NCBI GenBank assembly: GCA_034665545.1
Contig: JAXDFO010000411.1
Span: 1 to 5,482 of the forward strand
Origin: DASYML01 sp034665545
GTDB lineage: Bacteria > Acidobacteriota > Blastocatellia > Pyrinomonadales > Pyrinomonadaceae
Direction: 5' to 3'
DNA length: 5,482 nucleotides
Shown: one piece after another, positions 1 through 5,324 of the stretch
How the letters are laid out: every line of letters begins with the position of its first letter
How positions within the stretch are numbered: the first letter of the stretch is position 1
Notes under the pieces: generated by a model
Database searches by the model: none
What the model was told of the DNA's origin: nothing
What the model saw: only the letters and a program-made list of their open reading frames with translations
Made by a program: the position numbers and the translations under genes

Positions 1-63
1 CTCGGCGCGGCGGCCCTCACCATCGCCCTCGCCAAAATCGCGGAAAGCCAGTACGGAAGCTGA
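1..63 (+). CDS. C-terminal end of a protein, possibly ROK-family sugar kinase (partial)
   Basis: Frame 1 is open from the window edge to a TGA at 61-63 and gives the last 20 residues, LGAAALTIALAKIAESQYGS. The start lies outside the window. The small-residue helix LGAAAL followed by a short amphipathic tail resembles the end of ROK-family sugar kinases and repressors, where a Gly-Ala-Ala helix follows the last nucleotide-binding loop. That is family knowledge applied to very little sequence, so the functional call is weak. The reading frame itself is credible: it is GC-rich with codon use like the other genes here, and it stops before the sequence becomes AT-rich and palindromic. It is convergent with the minus-strand genes to its right and probably shares the hairpin terminator at 176-212 with them. 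Confidence 0.5.
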   Translation, partial: LGAAALTIALAKIAESQYGS

Positions 64-88
64 AAGGCAAGTATGAATTTGGAAGTCG

Positions 89-147
89 GAAGGATGAGAG
101 ACGAGCTATTCAAGATGTATAGATGAATAGCTCGTCTCTCATCCTTC
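89..147. repeat. Perfect 24-bp inverted repeat (palindromic intergenic element)
   Basis: Bases 89-112 (GAAGGATGAGAG...CTATTCA) are the exact reverse complement of 124-147, with an 11-base loop at 113-123. The arms end where 88 and 148 fail to pair. As RNA this would be a very stable hairpin from either strand. The 3' side is followed by CGCTTTTATG, too poor in T for a standard intrinsic terminator. The arms' purine-rich GGATGAGAG style differs from the flanking genes and suggests a dispersed palindromic element of the REP or MITE kind. It starts 25 bases after the stop of the upstream gene, so it may also protect or end that mRNA. Confidence 0.8.
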
Positions 148-175
148 GCTTTTATGCTTTCATGAGTGGAAAGGG

Positions 176-212
176 AAAAGCCGTCCACGCTCTGAAGCAA
201 TGGACGGCTTTT
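176..212. terminator. Bidirectional rho-independent terminator hairpin
   Basis: AAAAGCCGTCCA (176-187) pairs perfectly with TGGACGGCTTTT (201-212) around a 13-base loop. The eight inner pairs (GCCGTCCA/TGGACGGC) are mostly G-C, and the outer four are A-T. Read on either strand, the stem ends in TTTT, so it can terminate the plus-strand gene that stops at 63 and anything coming leftward on the minus strand. The latter includes hutI read-through and the small transcription unit at about 172-378. The T tract is short (four), so efficiency is uncertain. The convergent gene arrangement is what one expects for a shared terminator. Confidence 0.8.
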
Positions 213-311
213 GCGGTGAACTGTTGGGATTGGCCTGTAGCGTCTGCTCTTTCAAGCAGGAAAACGACTGGACTTGGAATCTCAACAATTTCTGATTATC
301 AATCCAGAGGT

Positions 312-347
312 TTAGGCCGCAGCCACCTCACTGTGATAAGAACTCAT
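312..347 (-). CDS. 11-residue micro-ORF MSSYHSEVAAA
   Basis: ATG at 347-345 opens an 11-codon frame (MSSYHSEVAAA) ending in TAA at 314-312. Support comes from position rather than length: it lies about 30 nt downstream of a near-consensus promoter and just after AAAGGAGGTGAT. The gap from GGAGG to ATG is 14 nt, longer than the usual 5-9, and contains seven consecutive A's. The peptide has no signal sequence, no membrane segment and no run of one regulatory amino acid such as His or Trp, so classic amino-acid attenuation is not suggested. Its C-terminus, VAAA, resembles the small-hydrophobic ends (LAA, VAA) recognised by ClpXP-type proteases. The stop codon lies within a predicted hairpin. No family is recognised. 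The ATG may instead be incidental within a structured RNA. Confidence 0.4.
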   Translation of the reverse strand: MSSYHSEVAAA

Positions 348-357
348 ACTTTTTTTA

Positions 358-369
358 ATCACCTCCTTT
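358..369 (-). promoter_or_regulatory. Extended Shine-Dalgarno sequence for the micro-ORF
   Basis: The minus strand reads AAAGGAGGTGAT, almost a full complement of the 3' end of bacterial 16S rRNA (AUCACCUCCUUU). This is far stronger than the site of any other gene in the window: the peptidase has only GGAG, the permease AAGAGAG and hutI none. The GTGAT part can pair with ATCAC at 333-337 inside the micro-ORF, which would place the ATG in the loop and partly mask the ribosome site. That pairing suggests controlled translation but is inferred by eye. Confidence 0.6.
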
Positions 370-384
370 CCAGTGTTATATTAA

Positions 385-413
385 ATAATAAATGACAACG
401 CATTGGGCGTCAA
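385..413 (-). promoter_or_regulatory. Sigma70-type promoter of the small minus-strand unit
   Basis: The minus strand carries TTGACG (413-408; 5 of 6 to the -35 consensus), a 17-base spacer, and TATTAT (390-385; 5 of 6 to the -10 consensus). AT-rich sequence (TTAATATAAC) follows, with a predicted start near 376-379. This is the best promoter seen in the window and stands out against GC-rich surroundings. It begins 47 bases after the hutI stop codon and points away from hutI, so it drives only the small unit before the terminator at 176-212. An inverted repeat, AACGC (397-401) and GCGTT (414-418), brackets the -35 element and could be an operator, though 5-bp arms are weak evidence. Confidence 0.7.
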
Positions 414-460
414 GCGTTTTTTCATACTCTATCTTGTGCCCGGCCCATCTCATTCTCTCG

Positions 461-1708
461 TCAGCGTTTGAAGGCCAGGCGACCGTCAACGTAAACCTCC
501 CACGCGTGTTCTAGGCCGAAGAAATAGCTCACCTCGCGGTAGTCCGCGCAGTCATAGATGACGAAGTCCGCGCGCTTGCCAGCCTCAAGCGAACCGAGTT
601 GGTCGCCCCGGCCCAGGCTGTGCGCGGCGTTGATGGTCGCGGCGGTGATGGCTTCGGCGGGCGTCAAACGCATCTGCGTCGAAGCCAGGTTGAGGACCAT
701 TCCCATCGAAGTGGTCGGAGAAGAGCCGGGGTTGAAATCGGTCGCCAGCACGACGGCGAGGCCCGCATCAATCATCTCTCGCGCCGCAGGATAACGAGTT
801 GAACCGAGCGCGTAAACGGAAGCGGGCAGCAGCACTGGTTGCACGCCCGCAGACTTGAGCGCGTTGATGCCGTTGCGGTCTGTGTGCTCAAGGTGGTCTG
901 CCGTGGCGGCCTTCAATCTGGCGGCCAGCAGCGCGCCGCCTGACGGCGATAACTGGTCCGCGTGGATGCGCAGGTCCAACCCGTAAGCGCGCGCGGCGGA
1001 GAGAATGCGCCAGGATTCGTCAGTGGTAAAGACGCGTTCTTCGCAGAACACGTCGCAGTATTCCGCGAGATGCTCGGAGGCCACACGCGGCAGCATCTCT
1101 TCAATCAAGAGCGAGATGTACTCCGCACGCCGCGAACGATATTCCGTGGGCACACTATGCGCGCCGAGAAATGTCGGGATATAACGGAGCGCAGTTTCCT
1201 GGTCCAATTGACGAATGGCGCGCAGGATTTTGAGTTCATCCTCGACGGACAGGCCATAGCCGGACTTGGCCTCCACGGTGGTCGTTCCCCCGCGCAGGAA
1301 CCACTCCGCATAGCGCGCGCCCGCTTCGATTAATCCGTCCAGCCCCGCCGCGCGCGTCTTGTTGACGGTCGCCTGAATCCCGCCGCCACGCGCCGCTATC
1401 TCCTGGTAAGTGACGCCCGATGCGCGCTGCTCATACTCGCCCGCGCGATTCCCTCCGAAGACCGGATGCGTGTGCGCGTCCACAAAGCCAGGCATCACGA
1501 CGTGCCCGCGCGCATCCACCACTTCGGCATCGCTTCCTATGAGCGGCTCAATCTCGCTGCGCGCGCCGACGCCCGCGATTCTCCCGTCGCGCACAAGCAT
1601 CGCGCCATCCTCTATGATGGCAAGCTCCCGCATTGCCGGGCCAACATGTGGGCCAACCACCTGGCCTGCCACCGTGACAAGCTGCGAGCAATTGATGACG
1701 GCAAGCAT
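461..1708 (-). CDS. hutI: Imidazolonepropionase (HutI)
   Basis: This cytoplasmic metal-dependent amidohydrolase (EC 3.5.2.7) opens the ring of 4-imidazolone-5-propionate to give N-formimino-glutamate, the third step of histidine degradation. The 415-residue length is normal for the family. Visible hallmarks are PGFVDAHTHPVFGG with metal-binding His79 and His81, the substrate-region GGGIQATV (108-115), SGYGL (149-153), GAHSVP with His184, HADQLSPSGG with His249, DHLEHT (271-276) and ATDFNPGSSPT with Asp324. A C-terminal LEAGKRADFVIYD segment is typical of amidohydrolases. These positions match the known HutI ligand set, so the enzyme should be active. It is the last gene of the minus-strand run, 109 nt after the peptidase. 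The ATG is preceded by GACTCCTGACTTCTT from a palindromic repeat, with no Shine-Dalgarno sequence. The N-terminus fits family length, so the start is kept. No other hut gene is in view. Confidence 0.96.
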   Translation of the reverse strand: MLAVINCSQLVTVAGQVVGPHVGPAMRELAIIEDGAMLVRDGRIAGVGARSEIEPLIGSDAEVVDARGHVVMPGFVDAHTHPVFGGNRAGEYEQRASGVTYQEIAARGGGIQATVNKTRAAGLDGLIEAGARYAEWFLRGGTTTVEAKSGYGLSVEDELKILRAIRQLDQETALRYIPTFLGAHSVPTEYRSRRAEYISLLIEEMLPRVASEHLAEYCDVFCEERVFTTDESWRILSAARAYGLDLRIHADQLSPSGGALLAARLKAATADHLEHTDRNGINALKSAGVQPVLLPASVYALGSTRYPAAREMIDAGLAVVLATDFNPGSSPTTSMGMVLNLASTQMRLTPAEAITAATINAAHSLGRGDQLGSLEAGKRADFVIYDCADYREVSYFFGLEHAWEVYVDGRLAFKR

Positions 1709-1712
1709 AAGA

Positions 1713-1818
1713 AGTCAGGAGTCTATAGTTAGGAATCTAAAGTCTGAGAGTCAGGAGTCAAAAGCAAAGAGCGAGTTCTTGTTTTGACTCCTGACCCCAG
1801 ACTCTCAGACTCCTGACT
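1713..1818. repeat. Palindromic repeat element with AGTCAGGAGTC termini
   Basis: The gap between the peptidase and hutI is almost wholly a long imperfect palindrome. AGTCAGGAGTC occurs at 1713-1723 and 1749-1759, and its inverse GACTCCTGAC(T) at 1786-1795 and 1808-1818. The inner arm 1741-1763 (AGTCTGAGAG...GTCAAAA) pairs with 1782-1795 plus 1803-1811, with CCCAGAC (1796-1802) bulged out. Pairing continues inward (AAAAGCAAAGA against TCTTGTTTT) to a loop of about 6 bases. The right terminal repeat shares its last base with the TGA stop of the peptidase gene, and the left one ends 4 bases before the hutI start codon. It looks like an inserted, non-autonomous, short repeat-built element; similar intergenic repeats are common in some bacterial groups. 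In mRNA it would be a strong intercistronic hairpin that could stabilise the peptidase message and reduce hutI expression. Confidence 0.8.
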
Positions 1819-3770
1819 CATTTCATATATTGGTCCAGAAAGTCTGCGGTCTTGCGACCGACGACGAGGCGGTTGGCGAGTTTGACGAAGCCGTGGCCTT
1901 CGTCGTCGAAGAGCGTGTATTCGACGGGCGCGTTGCGCTCACGCAAAGCCTTGACTATCTGCTCTGCTTCCGTGTAGGGCACGCGCGGGTCGTTCTTGCC
2001 CTGGAAGACCAGGAGCGGGGCGCGTATGCGGTCCACCCTGTAAATGGGCGAGATGGATTTGAGGAAGGCCAGATCTTTATCGAGCGTGCCGTACTCTCTT
2101 TCGCGCTGCTTGCGGCGATAGCCGGAGGTGTTCTTGAGGTTGGTCTCGAAGTTGGCGATGCCGAACATCTCGATGGCCGCCGCCCAGAGGTCCGGGTAGA
2201 GCGTAATCGCGGCGAGCGTCATGTAGCCGCCGTAGGAGCCGCCCATGATGGCGATGCGCCGCTCGTCGGCCCCGCCCTCTGCCTTCAACCATTCGACCGC
2301 CGCCGCCAAATCCTTGACAGAGTCTTCGCGCTTCGCCACATCATCCAGGTGCGTGTAGGTCTTGCCGTAGCCGGTCGAGCCGCGCACGTTCGGCGCGAGC
2401 ACGGCGTAACCGCGCGAGAGAAAATATTGATAGTTGGGGTTGAAGGTGGGCTGCTCCTGTCCTTCAGGTCCACCGTGGACGCTGACGATGACGGGCAATC
2501 TGGTGCGCGCTCCCTTGCCCGTCGGCGTGCTGCCGACGGGCACTTGCGGGCGATAGTACCAGGCGGGAATTTCGCGCCCGTCGAAAGATTTATAATGGAC
2601 CAATTCCGGCTCGATGAAGGATGAAGCAGGGACGCCCGCGCGCGAGCTATGCGTGACCTGCTTGAGCGCGTGCGACTTTAAATCGTAGAGCCACACGTCC
2701 GAGTTGTAACGCGCGCCGTTGAAGGTGAAGGCGAGCTTGCTATTGTCCTGCGAGAAATTGAGACCGCTCACGACGCCCTGGCCGGGCAGTTTGACGGGCG
2801 CGCCCTTCTGGTCGAGGGTCGTGATTAAGGGCTTGCCGTCCGTGTCGAGCTTGCGAATATAGAGTTCGCTGAAGCCGTCGCGGTTAATCGTGTAAGCGAA
2901 GAAGCCGCCGTCGCGCGACATCGTGGTGGAGGCCAACTCCCCTGGCGTGTCGTCCAGAATATCCACGCGCTTGGTCTGCAAATTCATCTGCGCGAGCGAG
3001 AAGAATTCGCGCCCGTCGTCAGTGCCGAAGAAGATGTAGTGACCGTCGGGCGTGAAATGCACGCGGCCAAACTGCGACGCGCCCTGATGCTGTGTGAGCA
3101 GCGTCGCCTGCTTCGTTTGCAGGTCAACGAGGTAGAGGTCGTTATCCAGACTCAACTGGTCGCTCTCGTGCGAGACGATTATGCGCTGGTCATTAAAGGA
3201 CCAGTCGAGGGGCTGGTTCGAGCCGTCCTGTTGATAGACCAACTCTTCGCGCCCGCTCGAAACATCCATCACGTACACGTCGAAGAAATTCGGGTTGCGT
3301 TTGTTTGAAGCGTAGCTGATGCGCTTGCCGTCGCGCGACCAGGAGCCGAAGTTGTGTCTCACCTTCGGATTGTCGGTCAGAGTTTTAATCTGCGCGCCGT
3401 CGGGCGAGAGCCAGTAAAGCTGCGCGTTCTCGTTTCCGCCGATGGCCTTGCCAAAGATAAGCCCGCTCCCGTCCGGCGACCAACTGATAAAATCCACGCG
3501 GTCAGGATAGAAGGTCATCTGCTCGGGCCAGCCGCCGCCCGCCGGGACCATCCAGACCTGCGCCGTCCCGGTGATGTTCGTCAGAAATGCTATCCGGTCT
3601 GCGCCGGGTGAGAGCGCGGGCGAAGTCGCGCCGCGAATATTCAAGTAACGCTCTATGCCGTAAGGCTCGCGCGCCGCGCTCGTCTCCTGCGCGGTAGTGG
3701 CAGTGCTAAAGCAAAGAGAGAAGAAGGTGAAGAGCGCAAAGACTATGAGCCTTCGTTGTGTCATTCGCAT
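1818..3770 (-). CDS. Secreted S9-family (prolyl oligopeptidase) serine peptidase
   Basis: A 650-residue exported peptidase of the S9 family (DPP/acylaminoacyl-peptidase type) that would cleave short peptides outside the cytoplasm. The N-terminus (MRMTQRR, hydrophobic 8-22, then ATTA-QE) is a signal peptide, with likely cleavage after Ala27. Cys20 lacks a proper lipobox. Residues about 40-375 form a beta-propeller built of PD40/TolB-like units (SWSPDG, SWSRDGK, FTPDGHYIFF, FSQDNSKLAF). The alpha/beta-hydrolase domain spans about 395-650, with the oxyanion HGGP (432-435), nucleophile GGSYGG (Ser512), GKNDPRVP (Asp594) and DDEGHGF (His626), so the catalytic triad is complete. ATG at 3770 is preferred: GGAG lies 9 nt upstream, and the signal peptide follows directly. 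The 113-nt gap to the permease holds a possible -10 (TATGAT, 3822-3817) but only a poor -35, so an internal promoter is doubtful. Exact specificity (dipeptidyl, acylaminoacyl or oligopeptidase) cannot be told from sequence. Confidence 0.93.
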   Translation of the reverse strand: MRMTQRRLIVFALFTFFSLCFSTATTAQETSAAREPYGIERYLNIRGATSPALSPGADRIAFLTNITGTAQVWMVPAGGGWPEQMTFYPDRVDFISWSPDGSGLIFGKAIGGNENAQLYWLSPDGAQIKTLTDNPKVRHNFGSWSRDGKRISYASNKRNPNFFDVYVMDVSSGREELVYQQDGSNQPLDWSFNDQRIIVSHESDQLSLDNDLYLVDLQTKQATLLTQHQGASQFGRVHFTPDGHYIFFGTDDGREFFSLAQMNLQTKRVDILDDTPGELASTTMSRDGGFFAYTINRDGFSELYIRKLDTDGKPLITTLDQKGAPVKLPGQGVVSGLNFSQDNSKLAFTFNGARYNSDVWLYDLKSHALKQVTHSSRAGVPASSFIEPELVHYKSFDGREIPAWYYRPQVPVGSTPTGKGARTRLPVIVSVHGGPEGQEQPTFNPNYQYFLSRGYAVLAPNVRGSTGYGKTYTHLDDVAKREDSVKDLAAAVEWLKAEGGADERRIAIMGGSYGGYMTLAAITLYPDLWAAAIEMFGIANFETNLKNTSGYRRKQREREYGTLDKDLAFLKSISPIYRVDRIRAPLLVFQGKNDPRVPYTEAEQIVKALRERNAPVEYTLFDDEGHGFVKLANRLVVGRKTADFLDQYMK

Positions 3771-3883
3771 GTGTGGAAACTCCGTGACCTGTTATCAGTT
3801 GTGATAGGACGCCAACATCATATAGAAAATCTTCCAGACAGGACAGCGCGCCGAGCCCCTCTCCTTTAGCTTGTCCTTCATCA

Positions 3884-5317
3884 TCATGACTCGCTCTCGC
3901 CGCGCGTCGCGCGTCTTCTCTGCGCGATGAGAAACAGCCCCGCGCCGAAGACATTAGCGATAAGGACCGTACTCGTAATCTTCAACATGAAGGCGAGCCG
4001 ACTCTCGACCTGCACGATTGGAAGGACGGCTACGACGACGTACAGCAGCGTCATCAGAAAGCCGGAGGCCGAGACCACTTTGAGCCAGAGCGGCGCGCGC
4101 GTGCTCAAGCCTCTGAGGCCGATGAGCGGGATGGCGAACATGGCCAGATAGGTCAACGCGTAGAGGACGCCCGATGCGTTCTGTAACGATTGATAGGCTT
4201 CCTGCCGCCCGACGCCGAGGATGCCCGCCAGCCCGAAGAGAAGCGTCATCGCTCCGACGAAGAGTATGGAGTTGACGGGCGTCTTGCGCTTCGGGTGCAG
4301 CCTTGTGAACCAGGCGGGCAACAGGTGGTCCCACCCCGCGACCATAGGCAAGCGCGTGCTCCCCATAAAGCTGACGCTCGCCTGGGCCAACCTGATGCCC
4401 AGCAGCGACAGGATGAAGATGGAGATGAGGCTGCCGATGATTTTAAAAGAGCCGAAGCCGATGCTCAACACTTGGGGAATTGGTCCAAGAAGGTCTATGT
4501 CGTCAGGCTTGACGAAGGCGAGGACGGAACTGGTTCCCAGTATGAACATGACGGCGATGACCGGCGCGGCCAACCAGACCGAGCGACTGATAGAACGCAC
4601 CGGATTACGGCACTCGCCCGCGACCAACGCGACGTACTCGAAGCCGCCGAGCGCGCCGAATCCCATCTTGCCGAGGATGTTCAAGTTGAGCAGCGTGAGC
4701 GCGGGCAGGGCCGTCGTGAGCGGGTGATACTCTTTGATTGTGCCGCGACCGAAGCTGATGAGCGGCAGCGCGATGAGCATCACAAACGCGAGCAGCATAA
4801 TCACTCCGCCCGCGTTGTGGACCCACTTGCCGACGCCCAGGCCGAGCGTCGCAATCAGGACCATCGCGCCTATCACGACGCAGCCCGCCACGCTGATGAA
4901 CCATTTATCGGAGGCCAGCCCCGCCGCCCGTGGGCCAATCGCGTAAGAGAGGTTCGTCGCCAATTGCAAGCCTATCTCTGAGTTGAGCACGATGACGTAG
5001 AGCCATAAATTCCACGCCACCATAAAGCCCAGAAATTCGTTGAAGCCGAGCTTGCCCCATTGATACAACCCGCCTTCGAGCGGCATCAACCGGTTGAGAT
5101 AAATCACCACGACCGCCGACGGCAGATAAAAGAGCGCGATTGCCAGCAGCCAGAAGATAACGTGAGGCGGGCCTAAGCGTGCAGCCGTCCCGACCCATCC
5201 CAGGCCGACGATGTAGAGTATCTGCGTCAGGGTCAGGTCCATGACGCCCAACTCTTTTTTGAAGACCGCGCTGCGCGCCTCTACGCTCTGCTCCGCGCTG
5301 TTAAGTTCGGGTGTCAT
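3884..5317 (-). CDS. APC-superfamily amino acid permease (12 TM)
   Basis: A 477-residue inner-membrane transporter of the amino acid-polyamine-organocation superfamily. About 12 hydrophobic segments are visible, near residues 29-48, 52-74, 94-122, 137-162, 166-189, 208-233, 248-268, 289-312, 347-368, 376-402, 411-434 and 444-465. TM6 and the following loop carry the family signature GFE(Y)...E-NP-R (GALGGFEYVALVAGE, then CRNPVRSISRS), and TM2-TM3 carry PLEGGLYQWGK. The TM1 motif is GLGWVGTAA rather than the usual G-S/A-G, so substrate cannot be read from it. The start is set at ATG 5317-5315. An in-frame ATG at 5395 would add 26 residues, but that stretch is the 3' end of the upstream NTF2-like gene in another frame, and the added residues are non-hydrophobic and low-complexity. 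The 7-nt gap AAGAGAG provides a weak ribosome site and suggests translational coupling. Histidine or other amino acid uptake is plausible from the hutI context only. Confidence 0.88.
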   Translation of the reverse strand: MTPELNSAEQSVEARSAVFKKELGVMDLTLTQILYIVGLGWVGTAARLGPPHVIFWLLAIALFYLPSAVVVIYLNRLMPLEGGLYQWGKLGFNEFLGFMVAWNLWLYVIVLNSEIGLQLATNLSYAIGPRAAGLASDKWFISVAGCVVIGAMVLIATLGLGVGKWVHNAGGVIMLLAFVMLIALPLISFGRGTIKEYHPLTTALPALTLLNLNILGKMGFGALGGFEYVALVAGECRNPVRSISRSVWLAAPVIAVMFILGTSSVLAFVKPDDIDLLGPIPQVLSIGFGSFKIIGSLISIFILSLLGIRLAQASVSFMGSTRLPMVAGWDHLLPAWFTRLHPKRKTPVNSILFVGAMTLLFGLAGILGVGRQEAYQSLQNASGVLYALTYLAMFAIPLIGLRGLSTRAPLWLKVVSASGFLMTLLYVVVAVLPIVQVESRLAFMLKITSTVLIANVFGAGLFLIAQRRRATRGESES

Positions 5318-5324
5318 CTCTCTT

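Larger units (their letters stand above)
172..378 (-). ncRNA. Candidate small structured RNA / micro-ORF transcript (undescribed)
   Basis: A self-contained minus-strand transcription unit is visible. It has a strong promoter (385-413), a predicted start near 376-379, a strong ribosome site, an 11-codon ORF and a terminator hairpin at 176-212, giving about 205 nt. Several local hairpins can be drawn. A 5' stem pairs 358-362 (GTGAT) with 333-337 (ATCAC) and extends through CACT (372-375) with AGTG (329-332). GAGGT (325-329) pairs with ACCTC (307-311) around the micro-ORF stop. A short stem lies at 292-307. CTGCTT-GAAA-GAGCAG (244-259) is capped by a GNRA-type tetraloop. GGATTG (300-305) could also pair at a distance with CAATCC (227-232). 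It does not look like tmRNA (no tRNA-like T-loop), a tRNA or an rRNA. Ends are predictions from the sequence, and the function is unknown. It may be a regulatory RNA, a leader peptide transcript or both. Confidence 0.5.

Noticed and set aside
89..212. CRISPR-like or tandem repeat array formed by the two hairpins
   Set aside because: The two stems have unrelated sequences and there are no regularly spaced direct repeats.
357..370. Plus-strand AATCACCTCCTTTC resembling the 3' end of 16S rRNA
   Set aside because: Only about 14 bases match and no rRNA sequence flanks it. Its complement is well explained as an extended Shine-Dalgarno sequence on the minus strand.
172..378. tmRNA-like reading of the small RNA because of the VAAA-stop tag-like end
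   Set aside because: No tRNA-like acceptor/T-arm, no GGTTCRA motif, and the ORF has its own ATG and Shine-Dalgarno sequence, which tmRNA tags do not use.
123..395. Plus-strand 90-codon open frame across the intergenic region
   Set aside because: It starts inside the palindrome's loop-side arm and runs through the terminator stem and antisense to a strong promoter and Shine-Dalgarno sequence. The product is low in family-like features and there is no ribosome site. Best seen as chance.
1830..2624. Plus-strand 264-codon open frame
   Set aside because: Lies entirely antisense to the catalytic domain of the S9 peptidase, which has complete motifs. It is a shadow produced by GC-rich codon use.
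3817..3846. Possible promoter upstream of the S9 peptidase (TATGAT -10)
   Set aside because: No acceptable -35 at 16-18 bases (best 3 of 6). Too weak to list as a separate feature.
3706..3954. Minus-strand 82-codon frame spanning the permease-peptidase spacer
   Set aside because: Overlaps the 3' end of the permease and the signal-peptide codons of the peptidase in another frame, with no recognisable domain.
4190..4981. Plus-strand 263-codon highly charged open frame
   Set aside because: Antisense to the permease membrane segments. The Arg/Asp/Glu/Gln-rich, repeat-like composition is what antisense of hydrophobic GC-rich codons gives.
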